Below are positions 16,063 through 24,359 of a stretch of DNA of 28,639 nucleotides, piece by piece. Source of the stretch: CAILZL01 sp035548495 (GTDB lineage Bacteria; Pseudomonadota; Gammaproteobacteria; Steroidobacterales; Steroidobacteraceae); the NCBI GenBank assembly GCA_035548495.1, contig DASZSV010000023.1:1-28639 (forward strand), read 5' to 3'. The notes under the pieces were generated by a model, which saw only the letters and a list, made by a program, of their open reading frames with translations, did not search any database and had not been told where the DNA came from. Each line of letters opens with the position of its first letter. Within the stretch, counting starts at the first letter, position 1. Made by a program: the position numbers and the translations under genes.

Positions 16063-16230
16063 GCGCCCAGCATCTTGAATTAACCATCAGAAGCTGGGCA
16101 TGGCGCTCAGCCTGCAAACAAATCAAAACCAAGCGATCAAGCGCGTCAGGCTGAGTCTGCGAAGCCCAATAGATAAGACGCGCGTCGATGATTTTGTTAC
16201 GTCGGGCTTCACTTCGTTCAGCACCAACCT
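16063..16230 (+). repeat. 168-bp direct repeat, right copy
   Basis: The partner of 15118-15285, offset by 945 bases. Here the first palindrome is degraded (GCTGGGCATGGCGCTCAGC at 16088-16106) and the second inverted pair is shortened to GAAGCCC/GGGCTTC, so this copy looks more decayed. It lies between the nitroreductase and the converging ABC permease. Confidence 0.9.
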
Positions 16231-16271
16231 ACATGAATCTCACATGAACATGGCTGAGTGAACGCATCTGC

Positions 16272-17051
16272 TCACTCCGCCAACCTCGGATACAACCTCG
16301 TCGCAATCGCCAGCAACAACAGAAAGATAAACACCAGCACGCCTGCATCAAACATCACGCCGTGGGTGCTTTCACCATTCACAATCATCAAGCCGCGCAG
16401 CGCATCGACAAGATAGGTAAGCGGATTGATATTGGCGATGAAGCGCAGCCATGCAGGCATCAGGCTGATGGGATAAATGGCATTGCTGGCAAAGAATAAA
16501 GGCATGGTCAATACCTGCCCAATACCCATGAAGCGTTCGCGGGTTTTGACGATGCAGGCCATGATCAGCGAGAACGTTGAAAATACCGCTGAACCCAACG
16601 CAACCAGCAACATCACGCCGGCAATCGCGGCAGGTTCCCAGCGCAGCGGCACACCCATCACCAGTGCAATCAGATAAATCACTGCTGCCTGCACGATGCC
16701 GCGAAAATCAGCGGAAATGGCTTTGCCAAAGATCAATGATGTTCTGCTTGCGGGACTCGCCAGCAGTTTTTGCACCACACCCAGATCACGTTCCCAGATG
16801 ACGGCGATGCCATAGAAGATGGCGCTGAACAGCACGCTTTGCGCCAGAATGCCCGGCGTCATGAATGCCAGATAACCCACCTTGCCGGTGTCAATGCCAC
16901 GCACATGGCTGAGCACCTGTCCGAAGATGGCCAGCCACAATATGGGTTGAATGGCGCGTGATAACAATTCCGTGGGATCGCGCAACAACTTGCGCAGCTC
17001 GATATCTGCAATCGCATAAGATTCGCGTATGAAACGGATGCGCGACAGCAT
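16272..17051 (-). CDS. ABC-2 type permease (DrrB/YadH-like)
   Basis: 259 residues with six hydrophobic segments and the ABC-2 signature region (FYGIAVIWERDLGVVQKLLA, then SRTSLIFGKAISADFRG). It pairs with the ATPase just upstream, whose TAG ends 4 bases before ATG 17051; an in-frame start at 17099 would overlap the ATPase by 44 bases and is less likely. The two form an exporter of the daunorubicin-resistance/NodIJ/YadGH class, which moves drugs, polysaccharide or lipid precursors. The cargo is not inferable. A GAGTGA/TCACTC inverted pair (16253-16276) overlaps the stop. Confidence 0.85.
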   Translation of the reverse strand: MLSRIRFIRESYAIADIELRKLLRDPTELLSRAIQPILWLAIFGQVLSHVRGIDTGKVGYLAFMTPGILAQSVLFSAIFYGIAVIWERDLGVVQKLLASPASRTSLIFGKAISADFRGIVQAAVIYLIALVMGVPLRWEPAAIAGVMLLVALGSAVFSTFSLIMACIVKTRERFMGIGQVLTMPLFFASNAIYPISLMPAWLRFIANINPLTYLVDALRGLMIVNGESTHGVMFDAGVLVFIFLLLLAIATRLYPRLAE

Positions 17052-17055
17052 CGTA

Positions 17056-17850
17056 CTATCCAAGCCGTTTGGCGACACGACGCGTCTCCGAAGTTGCATT
17101 CAACCGGCCGCTTTGTTCCGGGGGACCGCTGTACTTTGCGAATACATCATCCAGCGTTGCGTCAGCACCAATGCCCGCCTTCAGCGATGATGGTTTGCCA
17201 ATGATGGCCACGGCGCCCTTGTGAAGAATGGCAATTTCATCACACAGGTGGTCGGCTTCTTCCATGTCATGCGTGGTGATCAGAATGCTCATGCCGTACA
17301 ACTCGCGCAACTTCAGCAGATGATCCCATACGGTGTGACGTGCAACGGGATCAAGACCAATGGTAGGTTCATCCAGAAACAACACCTTGGGCCGATGCAA
17401 CATGGCCTGTGCCAGTTCAAGACGGCGAATCATGCCGCCGGAATAGGTCTTTACCAGCCGGTGTGCGGAGTCGGTTAATTCCAGCAATTGCAATGCTTCT
17501 TCAATGCGGGTGGATGTCTCAGATGGCGCGATGCCATACAGGCGTGCGGACAACAACAGGTTTTCATATCCATTGAGTGCACCATCTGCCGACAACATCT
17601 GCGGCACATAACCAATGCTGCGTCGCACGGATTGCGGTTGTCTGACGATGTCATAACCAGCCACTTTCGCCGTGCCTTCGCTCGGCTTCAACAGCGTGGT
17701 GAGCATCTTGATGGCGGTGGACTTGCCGGCGCCGTTGGAGCCCAGCAAACCAAAGATGACGTGTTCATCGACATTGAATGCAATGTGGTTGAGGGCGAGC
17801 ACCGCGCCAAATCGCCGGGTCAATTGCTGGATTTCAATGGCATACGGCAC
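17056..17850 (-). CDS. ABC exporter ATPase (DrrA/YadG-like)
   Basis: 264 residues with one nucleotide-binding domain: Walker A GSNGAGKST (37-45), Q-loop Gln84, signature YSGGM (136-140), Walker B LFLDEP (157-162) and switch His194. The C-terminal tail ends in a basic stretch. The DEPTIGLDPVAR sequence is typical of the ABC-2 exporter class rather than importers. It is cotranscribed with the permease immediately downstream. The start ATG 17850 follows a weak ribosome site. Confidence 0.87.
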   Translation of the reverse strand: MPYAIEIQQLTRRFGAVLALNHIAFNVDEHVIFGLLGSNGAGKSTAIKMLTTLLKPSEGTAKVAGYDIVRQPQSVRRSIGYVPQMLSADGALNGYENLLLSARLYGIAPSETSTRIEEALQLLELTDSAHRLVKTYSGGMIRRLELAQAMLHRPKVLFLDEPTIGLDPVARHTVWDHLLKLRELYGMSILITTHDMEEADHLCDEIAILHKGAVAIIGKPSSLKAGIGADATLDDVFAKYSGPPEQSGRLNATSETRRVAKRLG

Positions 17851-17980
17851 GGTAAGCCTCGTTTGTTATTGCATCGCCGGACAACAGACGGCAACGGCGA
17901 AATGATTCTGGCATGCAGGTTGATGCGTGGGAAGTGGCATAACGATCTCTTCATTAATGGGTATGCCGGATAATTCGCGG

Positions 17981-18022
17981 GAATAAGAACATTCACCATT
18001 ATTGCGTTGAAAATCCTTATTC
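17981..18022. promoter_or_regulatory. Spaced inverted repeat ahead of the alkene reductase gene
   Basis: GAATAAG (17981-17987) and CTTATTC (18016-18022) are complementary across 28 bases in the 221-base gap between the divergent ABC ATPase and alkene reductase genes. It might be an operator or chance. No regulator gene is adjacent. Confidence 0.25.
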
Positions 18023-18071
18023 ACGGCATCATAACGGGCGCGTCATCCTTTTAAAGATATTGAGGTACATC

Positions 18072-19124
18072 ATGGCCAGCCTGTTCGATCCAGTTCAGTT
18101 GGGTGAGTTGCAGCTTGCCAATCGCATTGTCATGTCGCCGCTTACTCGATGCCGTGCCGAAGGCCGTGTGCCCAATGAATTGATGATGGAGTATTACCGG
18201 CAACGTGCCACTGCCGGTCTGATCATTACTGAAGCAACCTCCGTTGATCCCATGGGCGTGGGTTATCCCAATACACCGGGCATCTGGTCTGCTGAGCAGG
18301 TGCAGGGCTGGAAAAAGATTACCAGCGCAGTGCATGAAGCCGGTGGCAAGATGATTCTGCAACTGTGGCATGTGGGCAGAATTTCCGATCCGCTGTATCT
18401 CGATGGCAAGTTGCCCGTTGCGCCTTCCGCAATCAAGCCTGCCGGACATGTCAGTCTGGTTCGACCGATGAAAGAATATGTGCAGCCGCGGGCACTCGAA
18501 CTGAATGAAATTCCACAAGTCATCGAAGCCTACAGAAAAGGTGCTGAGAACGCGAAGCTCGCAGGATTCGATGGCGTGGAGGTTCACGGCGCCAATGGCT
18601 ATCTGCTCGATCAGTTCCTGCAATCGAACACCAATCATCGTACTGATGCCTATGGCGGATCCATCGAAAATCGTGCACGGCTGATGCTGGAAGTCACTGA
18701 TGCGGTGATCGGCGTGTGGGGCAGTGGACGTGTCGGAATGCATCTTGCGCCACGCCGTGATTCGCATGACATGGGTGATGATACGCCGCTGGAAACCTTT
18801 ACCCATGTGGCGCGCGAACTGGGCAAACGTGGCATTGCGTTTATCATGACGCGCGAGAAAGTGGCTGAAGATTCATTGACACCGGCCATCAAGCAGGCCT
18901 TTGGCGGGCCCGTGATTGCCAATGAAGGATTTGATTACGATACGGCCTCGCGCATTGTCAGCGAACATCATGCCGATGCCGTGGGCTTTGGCAAATTGAT
19001 CATTGCCAATCCCGACCTGGTGCAACGCTTCAGGCAACATGCACCGCTCAACGCCTGGGATTCAACAACCTTTTATGCGTCGGGTGCAAAAGGATATACG
19101 GATTATCCATTCCTCGGCTCATGA
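18072..19124 (+). CDS. Old yellow enzyme family alkene reductase (NemA-like)
   Basis: 350 residues with the FMN-binding TIM barrel of the old yellow enzyme family. SPLTRCRA is at about 22-29 and QLWHVGRIS at 97-105. The substrate-binding pair His172/Asn175 and proton-donor Tyr177 are in VHGANGYLLDQFL, followed by NHRTDAYGGSIENRARL. It reduces activated C=C bonds (enones, maleimides) and often nitro compounds with NAD(P)H. ATG 18072 has GAGGT 5 bases upstream; the in-frame TTG at 18060 is unlikely. Together with the nitroreductase 2 kb away it suggests a capacity for electrophile detoxification, though the two are not in one operon. Confidence 0.9.
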   Translation: MASLFDPVQLGELQLANRIVMSPLTRCRAEGRVPNELMMEYYRQRATAGLIITEATSVDPMGVGYPNTPGIWSAEQVQGWKKITSAVHEAGGKMILQLWHVGRISDPLYLDGKLPVAPSAIKPAGHVSLVRPMKEYVQPRALELNEIPQVIEAYRKGAENAKLAGFDGVEVHGANGYLLDQFLQSNTNHRTDAYGGSIENRARLMLEVTDAVIGVWGSGRVGMHLAPRRDSHDMGDDTPLETFTHVARELGKRGIAFIMTREKVAEDSLTPAIKQAFGGPVIANEGFDYDTASRIVSEHHADAVGFGKLIIANPDLVQRFRQHAPLNAWDSTTFYASGAKGYTDYPFLGS

Positions 19125-19142
19125 CAGCGGCCTGATGAACTG

Positions 19143-19237
19143 TTGACAGACTCCGCATAGAGACGGATTCCCAGCCCAACCCGTTTGCTGTATAAGGTGC
19201 GGCAAATAAACTCATAAGCGTCGGGTTGGGGAGTTAC
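19143..19237 (+). promoter_or_regulatory. Structured leader that could hide the ribosome site of the next gene
   Basis: CCCAACCCG (19175-19183) pairs perfectly with CGGGTTGGG (19222-19230), and inside lies TTTGC/GCAAA (19184-19188 with 19202-19206). The right arm runs into the GGGGAG ribosome site (19228-19233) of the gene starting at 19238. A perfect TTGACA stands at 19143-19148 but without a good -10 at 17 bases, while TATAAG at 19191 lies inside the loop. If transcription starts upstream of 19175 the hairpin would mask initiation. Confidence 0.4.
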
Positions 19238-19750
19238 ATGAGCGAACCAGTCGTATCGCCAGCGCCAGTCAAGCGTCCTGCTGCCCATCGTGGCATATTG
19301 ATCGTTTCCATTATTGCTCTCATCTTTGCCGTGCTGGCGGCGTATGAGTACCAGCACAGCGCGCAGTTGAACACCATGTTGAAGCAGGCCAACGATCAAG
19401 TGACGGGCTTGCAAACGCAACTCACCACAGTCAGCGGACAACTGGCCGCAGCCACAACAAAGATAAATGAACTGAAACAGCACAACATGCCGGTGACCCT
19501 GATTTTCCGGCGCGCCGGCAATGGGCTGGTTACCATCTTCAGGAACAATGCGCCGACAACCTTTGATGTATCCGTGCTGTTGATCAATCCGGTCAATCAT
19601 CACAGCCGCGAAGCCAGTCTCAGCATACCGCCCAATGGCACACAGTCGATCGGCGAAATGGAAGGCTGGGTGTTCGAACCGGGACAACACATTCAGTTGA
19701 CCAATACACAGTTTGGTACGGTGGACTATGTGGTGCCGGAACAGCCATAG
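19238..19750 (+). CDS. Unknown single-pass membrane protein with coiled coil
   Basis: I do not recognise this family. The 170-residue protein has a basic, Pro-rich N-terminus, one membrane segment at about 19-36, a Gln/Thr-rich helical stretch at about 40-82 that should form a coiled coil (LNTMLKQANDQVTGLQTQ...), and a C-terminal domain of about 85 residues with alternating hydrophobics typical of a beta-sandwich. By charge the C-terminus should face the periplasm. ATG 19238 follows GGGGAG closely; the in-frame TTG at 19226 is unlikely. It is a single gene between the alkene reductase and the convergent CBS protein, with a structured leader. Confidence 0.7.
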   Translation: MSEPVVSPAPVKRPAAHRGILIVSIIALIFAVLAAYEYQHSAQLNTMLKQANDQVTGLQTQLTTVSGQLAAATTKINELKQHNMPVTLIFRRAGNGLVTIFRNNAPTTFDVSVLLINPVNHHSREASLSIPPNGTQSIGEMEGWVFEPGQHIQLTNTQFGTVDYVVPEQP

Positions 19751-19806
19751 GCGTCTCTGGAAACCTGCTGCGCTCGACATTTCAGCGTAAGCTGAATGGT
19801 CTCAGT

Positions 19807-19821
19807 TGGGCACCGTGCCCA
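19807..19821. repeat. Isolated GGGCAC/GTGCCC palindrome
   Basis: TGGGCAC-C-GTGCCCA is a perfect palindrome in the 103-base gap between two convergent genes. It resembles the GCTGGGC-type palindromes at 15108, 15148 and 16088. It could act as a bidirectional terminator stem, but no T-run follows. Confidence 0.5.
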
Positions 19822-19853
19822 GTGGGCAGCGAATATGCGCAACAGTGAACGAC

Positions 19854-20306
19854 TTATTGCTTGCGCATTTCTATTTCGGTGACACGCTGATTGATCACTG
19901 AACTTGCCATGTTGCCCAGCATGCGCGACAGTGTTTGCAATAAATCATCAAATGAAACAATACCGGCCAGTGTGCCATTCTTGTCAACCACCGGTACACG
20001 GCGCACACCATTCTCGCGCATGTGCGCCAGCAGGTCTTCAAGATCATCGTCGATGGATGCCACCAGCGGATGCGTGGTCATGACATCGGAAACCTTAAGC
20101 TCATGCGGACTGATGTCTTCGGCAACGGACTCCATGACAATGTCACGGTCACTGAGCACGCCCACGGGATGACGTACGCCATTGCGTTCGCTGACCACCA
20201 CCAGAAAACCCACATGATGTTGGCGCATCACTTTGGCGGCGGCGGCAAGGTCCGCATCCGGCCCGATGGTTGCAATATCGCGGGTAACGTACCGGTTGGT
20301 GTGCAT
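19854..20306 (-). CDS. Two-CBS-domain protein
   Basis: 150 residues made almost entirely of a CBS pair: CBS1 at about 1-62 (VGFLVVVSE...HPVGVLSDRDIV) and CBS2 at about 76-130 (MTTHPLVASIDDDLEDLLAHM...VRRVPVVDKNGTLAGIVSFDDLL). A short basic C-terminal helix follows. Such stand-alone proteins bind adenine nucleotides and modulate partner enzymes or channels; the partner is unknown here. ATG 20306 has AGGAG 8 bases upstream, which decides against the longer in-frame start at 20378. It is divergent from ppsA, so a link to energy charge and PEP synthesis is conceivable, but that is inference only. Confidence 0.88.
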   Translation of the reverse strand: MHTNRYVTRDIATIGPDADLAAAAKVMRQHHVGFLVVVSERNGVRHPVGVLSDRDIVMESVAEDISPHELKVSDVMTTHPLVASIDDDLEDLLAHMRENGVRRVPVVDKNGTLAGIVSFDDLLQTLSRMLGNMASSVINQRVTEIEMRKQ

Positions 20307-20637
20307 GACAATCGCTCCTGTTGTAGATGCTGGCGGCAATAGATGTGCAGTTCGTGATGTGCACAGAAAACAGTTCAATGCATGGATTATAGGTACCGCA
20401 CCGAATGGTTGATTGAGGGAAAACTGTTAGGGGAATAAGAATTAGCCACAGTCATTCGTCATACTTTTCATTCGATATGTATTTCGTGCATCCGCGTAGA
20501 CGTTTTCACTCACCGCATTGCCTGTCGCTTGCTGGCATGATCAACAAAACATCTGCTGTCCCTGTGAGCGGCATGAATGATTCGCATTGATGATGCCTCA
20601 GTCGTTCATGTTTGTTGTTCGTGTTGAGGACTGCATC
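20307..20637. other. Intergenic region between CBS protein and ppsA
   Basis: 331 bases carrying the promoters for two divergent genes. The stretch 20400-20480 is relatively AT-rich. I see no clear operator, hairpin or small gene. The ribosome site GAGGA of ppsA lies at 20626-20630. Confidence 0.4.
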
Positions 20638-23079
20638 ATGCCGGAGAAACATTCCATGACTGCAACTGACTTGACTGTATGGCTGGAAAAGGTGGGACGT
20701 CATGATGTGGGCAGGGTAGGCGGCAAGAATGCATCGCTGGGTGAAATGCTCGCCAGTCTCAGCACGCATGGCATTCGCGTGCCGCCGGGCTTCGCGACTA
20801 CGGCATCGGCATACTGGCAGTATCTGGATGCCAATGGTATTCGCGATGTCATTGCCGATGCCATCAACAATCATGCAACTGGAAAAATGAATCTGGCGGA
20901 AGCCGGTGGTGCAATTCGTCAGGCATTCATTCGCGGCGACTGGCCTGCATCACTGGCAGATGAAATCAGACGAGGCTATCGCCAGTTGTGTGAACACACC
21001 GGACAATCCGATGTATCCGTTGCGGTGCGCTCCAGCGCCACTGCCGAAGACCTGCCTGCGGCCAGCTTTGCCGGTCAGCAGGAAACATTTCTCAATGTGC
21101 GTGGCGAGCAGGCATTGCTAAAAGCCTGCAAACATTGCTATGCATCGCTGTTCACGGATCGCGCCATCACTTATCGCATCAACAAGGGCTTCGATCATCT
21201 CAAAGTGGCGTTGTCGATTGGTGTGCAGCAGATGGTGCGCAGTGATCAGGGTGGCGCCGGGGTGATGTTTTCCATCGACACGGAAACCGGCTTCAACAAG
21301 GTGGTCATCATCAATGCGGCATGGGGGCTGGGTGAAAACGTGGTTCAGGGAACGATTGATCCCGATGAATATGAAGTCTTCAAGCCCTTGCTGAACGAAT
21401 CCGGATTGCAACCCATCATTGAAAAGAAAACCGGCGGTAAACTGATGAAGCTGATTTATCAGGAAGGTCAATCCGGCACGGTCAATGTACCGACATCCAG
21501 AGCTGAACGAAATGCATACGTGCTGGGTGACAGGGAGATTCTGCAACTGGCGCGCTGGGCAGTGCTGATCGAAACACACTATGGCATGCCGATGGATATG
21601 GAATGGGCAAGGGATGGTGCCGAAGGTGAACTGTTCATCGTGCAGGCACGGCCGGAGACTGTGCAGTCACAACGCAGTGCGGGAACGCTGCGCAACTACA
21701 CATTGAACAGCAAGGGAAAGCAGTTGTTGACCGGCATTGCCATCGGTGATGCGGCTGTAGCCGGGCGTGTATGTCTGCTCGACAATCCGCAGCAAGCGGC
21801 GCAGTTCACCGATGGTTCCATACTTGTCACCGCCAACACCGATCCCGACTGGCTGCCCATCATGACACGCGCTGCCGCAGTGATCACTGATCATGGTGGC
21901 CGCACCTCGCATGCAGCCATTGTCAGCCGCGAACTGGGATTGCCTGCCATTGTCGGCACGGGAAGCGCCACACACCAATTGCATGATCAGCAGCTTGTCA
22001 CTGTATCCTGCGCAGAAGGCGATGAAGGCTTTGTCTATGAAGGCCGCAGTGAACTGACAGTGAACGAACTGGCGCTGAACAAATTGCCGGCAACGCACAC
22101 ACAGGTGATGCTGAACCTTGGCAATCCTGCAGCTGCATTTCGCTGGTGGCAGTTGCCTGCGGATGGTGTGGGGCTGGCACGCATGGAGTTTGTCATCAGC
22201 AATCACATCGGCATTCATCCGATGGCATTGGTGCATTTCAACACACTGAAGAATCATGAAGTGCAGCAGCATATTGCCGAACTCACCGGCGGCTATGCAG
22301 ACAAATCCAGTTTCTTTGTAGATCGGCTGGCGCGCGGGCTGGCGCGCATTGCTGCTGCGCTGTATCCCAAGCCGGTCATCATCCGGACCAGTGACTTCAA
22401 GACCAATGAGTATGCCAATCTTCTTGGTGGTGATGAATTTGAAAACGCGGAAGAAAATCCCATGATTGGCTTTCGCGGTGCATCGCGTTATTACTCACCG
22501 CGGTATCGCGAAGGATTCGAACTGGAATGCCGGGCGTTGCGCAAGCTGCGTGTCGAGCTGGGATTCAACAATGTCATTGTCATGATTCCATTCTGCCGCA
22601 CGCTTGAAGAGGCTGATCAGGTACTCAGTATCATGAAGCAATGCGGCCTGGAACGTGGCGTTGATGGCTTGCAGGTGTACGTGATGTGCGAGATTCCCTC
22701 CAATGTCATTCTTGCCAGAGAGTTTGCGCGGCGCTTCGATGGATTTTCGATAGGCAGCAATGATCTGACACAGCTGACACTGGGTGTGGATCGCGATTCT
22801 GAAATCCTTGCGCCATTGTTTTCTGCATCGGATCCGGCGGTGATGTGGATGATCGAACACATCATCAGCGAAGCACATGCAGCAGGTTCAAAGGTGGGCT
22901 TGTGCGGACAGGCGCCCAGCGATCATCCGGAGTTTGCACGTTTTCTGGTGGAGTGCGGCATTGATTCAATATCGGTCAGTCCGGACAGTTTTGTTGCCGT
23001 CAAACAGCATGTTGCCGCGGCAGAACAGCGCGTGGACCTCAAGGGCGAGGAAGCGGCAAGAAAATCGCTGCGCGCGTGA
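20638..23079 (+). CDS. ppsA: Phosphoenolpyruvate synthase
   Basis: 813 residues. It converts pyruvate and ATP to PEP, AMP and phosphate, the entry step of gluconeogenesis from pyruvate or lactate. The N-terminal ATP-binding domain begins VGRVGGKNASLGEM and includes AVRSSATAEDLPAASFAGQQ. The swivelling phosphohistidine domain has TDHGGRTSHAAIV with catalytic His425 (E. coli His421). The C-terminal PEP/pyruvate barrel ends with GLCGQAPSDHP carrying Cys756 (E. coli Cys751). ATG 20638 has GAGGA 7 bases upstream; in-frame starts from 20587 are less likely. No adjacent PSRP-type regulatory kinase/phosphatase gene is seen. It would link well to the fucose route, whose end products are pyruvate and lactate. 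Confidence 0.95.
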   Translation: MPEKHSMTATDLTVWLEKVGRHDVGRVGGKNASLGEMLASLSTHGIRVPPGFATTASAYWQYLDANGIRDVIADAINNHATGKMNLAEAGGAIRQAFIRGDWPASLADEIRRGYRQLCEHTGQSDVSVAVRSSATAEDLPAASFAGQQETFLNVRGEQALLKACKHCYASLFTDRAITYRINKGFDHLKVALSIGVQQMVRSDQGGAGVMFSIDTETGFNKVVIINAAWGLGENVVQGTIDPDEYEVFKPLLNESGLQPIIEKKTGGKLMKLIYQEGQSGTVNVPTSRAERNAYVLGDREILQLARWAVLIETHYGMPMDMEWARDGAEGELFIVQARPETVQSQRSAGTLRNYTLNSKGKQLLTGIAIGDAAVAGRVCLLDNPQQAAQFTDGSILVTANTDPDWLPIMTRAAAVITDHGGRTSHAAIVSRELGLPAIVGTGSATHQLHDQQLVTVSCAEGDEGFVYEGRSELTVNELALNKLPATHTQVMLNLGNPAAAFRWWQLPADGVGLARMEFVISNHIGIHPMALVHFNTLKNHEVQQHIAELTGGYADKSSFFVDRLARGLARIAAALYPKPVIIRTSDFKTNEYANLLGGDEFENAEENPMIGFRGASRYYSPRYREGFELECRALRKLRVELGFNNVIVMIPFCRTLEEADQVLSIMKQCGLERGVDGLQVYVMCEIPSNVILAREFARRFDGFSIGSNDLTQLTLGVDRDSEILAPLFSASDPAVMWMIEHIISEAHAAGSKVGLCGQAPSDHPEFARFLVECGIDSISVSPDSFVAVKQHVAAAEQRVDLKGEEAARKSLRA

Positions 23080-23110
23080 GTGTGTTGTGCGAATGAATGA
23101 CGCTATTCCT

Positions 23111-23225
23111 GACTAACCTGGTTGATACGTTATTTTCAAGATCGCCGTGAACCCTTCCTTGGGGGCTCCGGCAAAAACATCCTGTTTTTGACGGTCTTTA
23201 AAATAACGTATCAACCAGGTTAGTC
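23111..23225. repeat. Structured intergenic element, copy B (115 bp)
   Basis: A 31-bp outer stem (23111-23141 with 23195-23225) has one mismatch. Inside is the conserved core shared with copy A at 7827-8040: AAGATCGCCGTGAA, GGGGGCTCCGGCAAAAAC and GTTTTTGACGGTCTT, with a CAAAAAC/GTTTTTG inner hairpin. The outer arm sequence is unrelated to that of copy A apart from a short TTTCAAGA edge. It lies between convergent genes, 31 bases after the ppsA stop. Confidence 0.85.
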
Positions 23226-23272
23226 GATGCCTTCAGGTTAGTTGCGGCTTCTGTTTGATCATGCGGTGAGTA

Positions 23273-24235
23273 TCAATCACCGCGTGATGCGGTGCGTTGC
23301 GCCGGTGAGCTGACACAGGCGTGCGAATCTTCATCGGCGTGTTCAGTGGTCTCTTGCACGAAATCAAGATCAACATAGGTCACCTGATTTCTGCCGTTGC
23401 TTTTTGATTGATACAGGGCACCATCGACTTTTCGATAGATGATGTCGCTTGGTCGCGGGCTGGCGCAGATGCCGAAGCCGCAGGAGATGGTGACGCGGTT
23501 GAACGGCGGATTGGTGACGTGCGGAATGTCGAGAGCTTCCACATCGCGACGCAGGTTGTCGATCAATCCGGCCACTTCTTCATGACTGCGTCCGCCATAC
23601 TGAATGAAGAATTCCTCGCCGCCGATGCGATAGGCGATATCCGTGGAACGCTGCAAGTGATTGCGGATGACGGCGCCGATTTTTCGCAGCACCTCATCAC
23701 CGGCATGATGACCATAGGTGTCGTTGAAATTCTTGAACTGGTCAATGTCCAGCAATGCCACGCCAACCAGTGATTGTGGTGTGGCTTCGGCACAGAATGA
23801 CGGGAAGTTGCGCTCGAACTTGTTGCGATTCAGCAGTCCGGTGAGCATATCAAGCTGGCTGTGCACGATTGCAGTGACATCAGTGAATATCCAGATTCGC
23901 GATCTGCCCAGATCAGCATCGCGAAAGGAAACGCTGCGGCGCTTGAAGGTGCGGCCATCGCGCAGTTTGATTTCATCTTCGTAATCGTTGTCGTTCCGGT
24001 GCAGCATTTCCACCACTTGCACAAACAGCTCCGGGTCTGCGACCTGTGACAGCGCATACTTCATGATGGCCGGGCCTTCATCGTCGATATAGTGCTGCGT
24101 TGGGATGTCCCACATTTCGTGAAAGCGGTTGTTGGTGTAAACCATACGACGGCTTTCAGCGACGATCAGGATGCCATCCGGAAGGGCATCCAGAACATTC
24201 TTGAACAGTGCGGCAGATAAATTTGTTGATCCCAT
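23273..24235 (-). CDS. PAS-GGDEF diguanylate cyclase
   Basis: 320 residues. An N-terminal PAS-like domain (about 8-125: VLDALPDGILIVAESRRMVYTN, then RRSVSFRDADLGRSRIWIFTDV) is followed by a GGDEF domain (about 128-290). DMLTGLLNR leads in, Asp163 is in LLDIDQF, and the active-site motif is GGEEF (205-209), which is catalytically competent. An inhibitory RxxD site is at 196-199 (RSTD), five residues ahead. It should make cyclic di-GMP in response to a PAS-sensed signal, with product feedback. No membrane segment is visible, so it is cytoplasmic. The start is ATG 24235; TTG 24283 is in frame, but neither has a strong ribosome site. A 7-bp hairpin GCGGTGA/TCACCGC (23263-23283) spans the stop. 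Confidence 0.88.
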   Translation of the reverse strand: MGSTNLSAALFKNVLDALPDGILIVAESRRMVYTNNRFHEMWDIPTQHYIDDEGPAIMKYALSQVADPELFVQVVEMLHRNDNDYEDEIKLRDGRTFKRRSVSFRDADLGRSRIWIFTDVTAIVHSQLDMLTGLLNRNKFERNFPSFCAEATPQSLVGVALLDIDQFKNFNDTYGHHAGDEVLRKIGAVIRNHLQRSTDIAYRIGGEEFFIQYGGRSHEEVAGLIDNLRRDVEALDIPHVTNPPFNRVTISCGFGICASPRPSDIIYRKVDGALYQSKSNGRNQVTYVDLDFVQETTEHADEDSHACVSSPAQRTASRGD

Positions 24236-24359
24236 GTTCAACACACCAGCAAACCAATGCGGCTGTTCGCGCCAGACAGCCAAGACTACCGGGATTCACA
24301 CTAATGTGCCAGCGGCGTTTATGCCTATATTGAAGAGCTGAAACATGATCAGTCCGCAT

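Noticed and set aside
15108..16230. CRISPR array or insertion sequence around the nitroreductase
   Set aside because: Only two repeat copies 945 bases apart, no spacers, no transposase and no terminal inverted repeats with target duplication.
23111..23225. Simple bidirectional terminator between ppsA and the GGDEF gene
   Set aside because: The stem is very long, lacks a following T-run and shares a conserved core with copy A in a same-strand gene gap, so a repeat element fits better, although it may still stop transcription.
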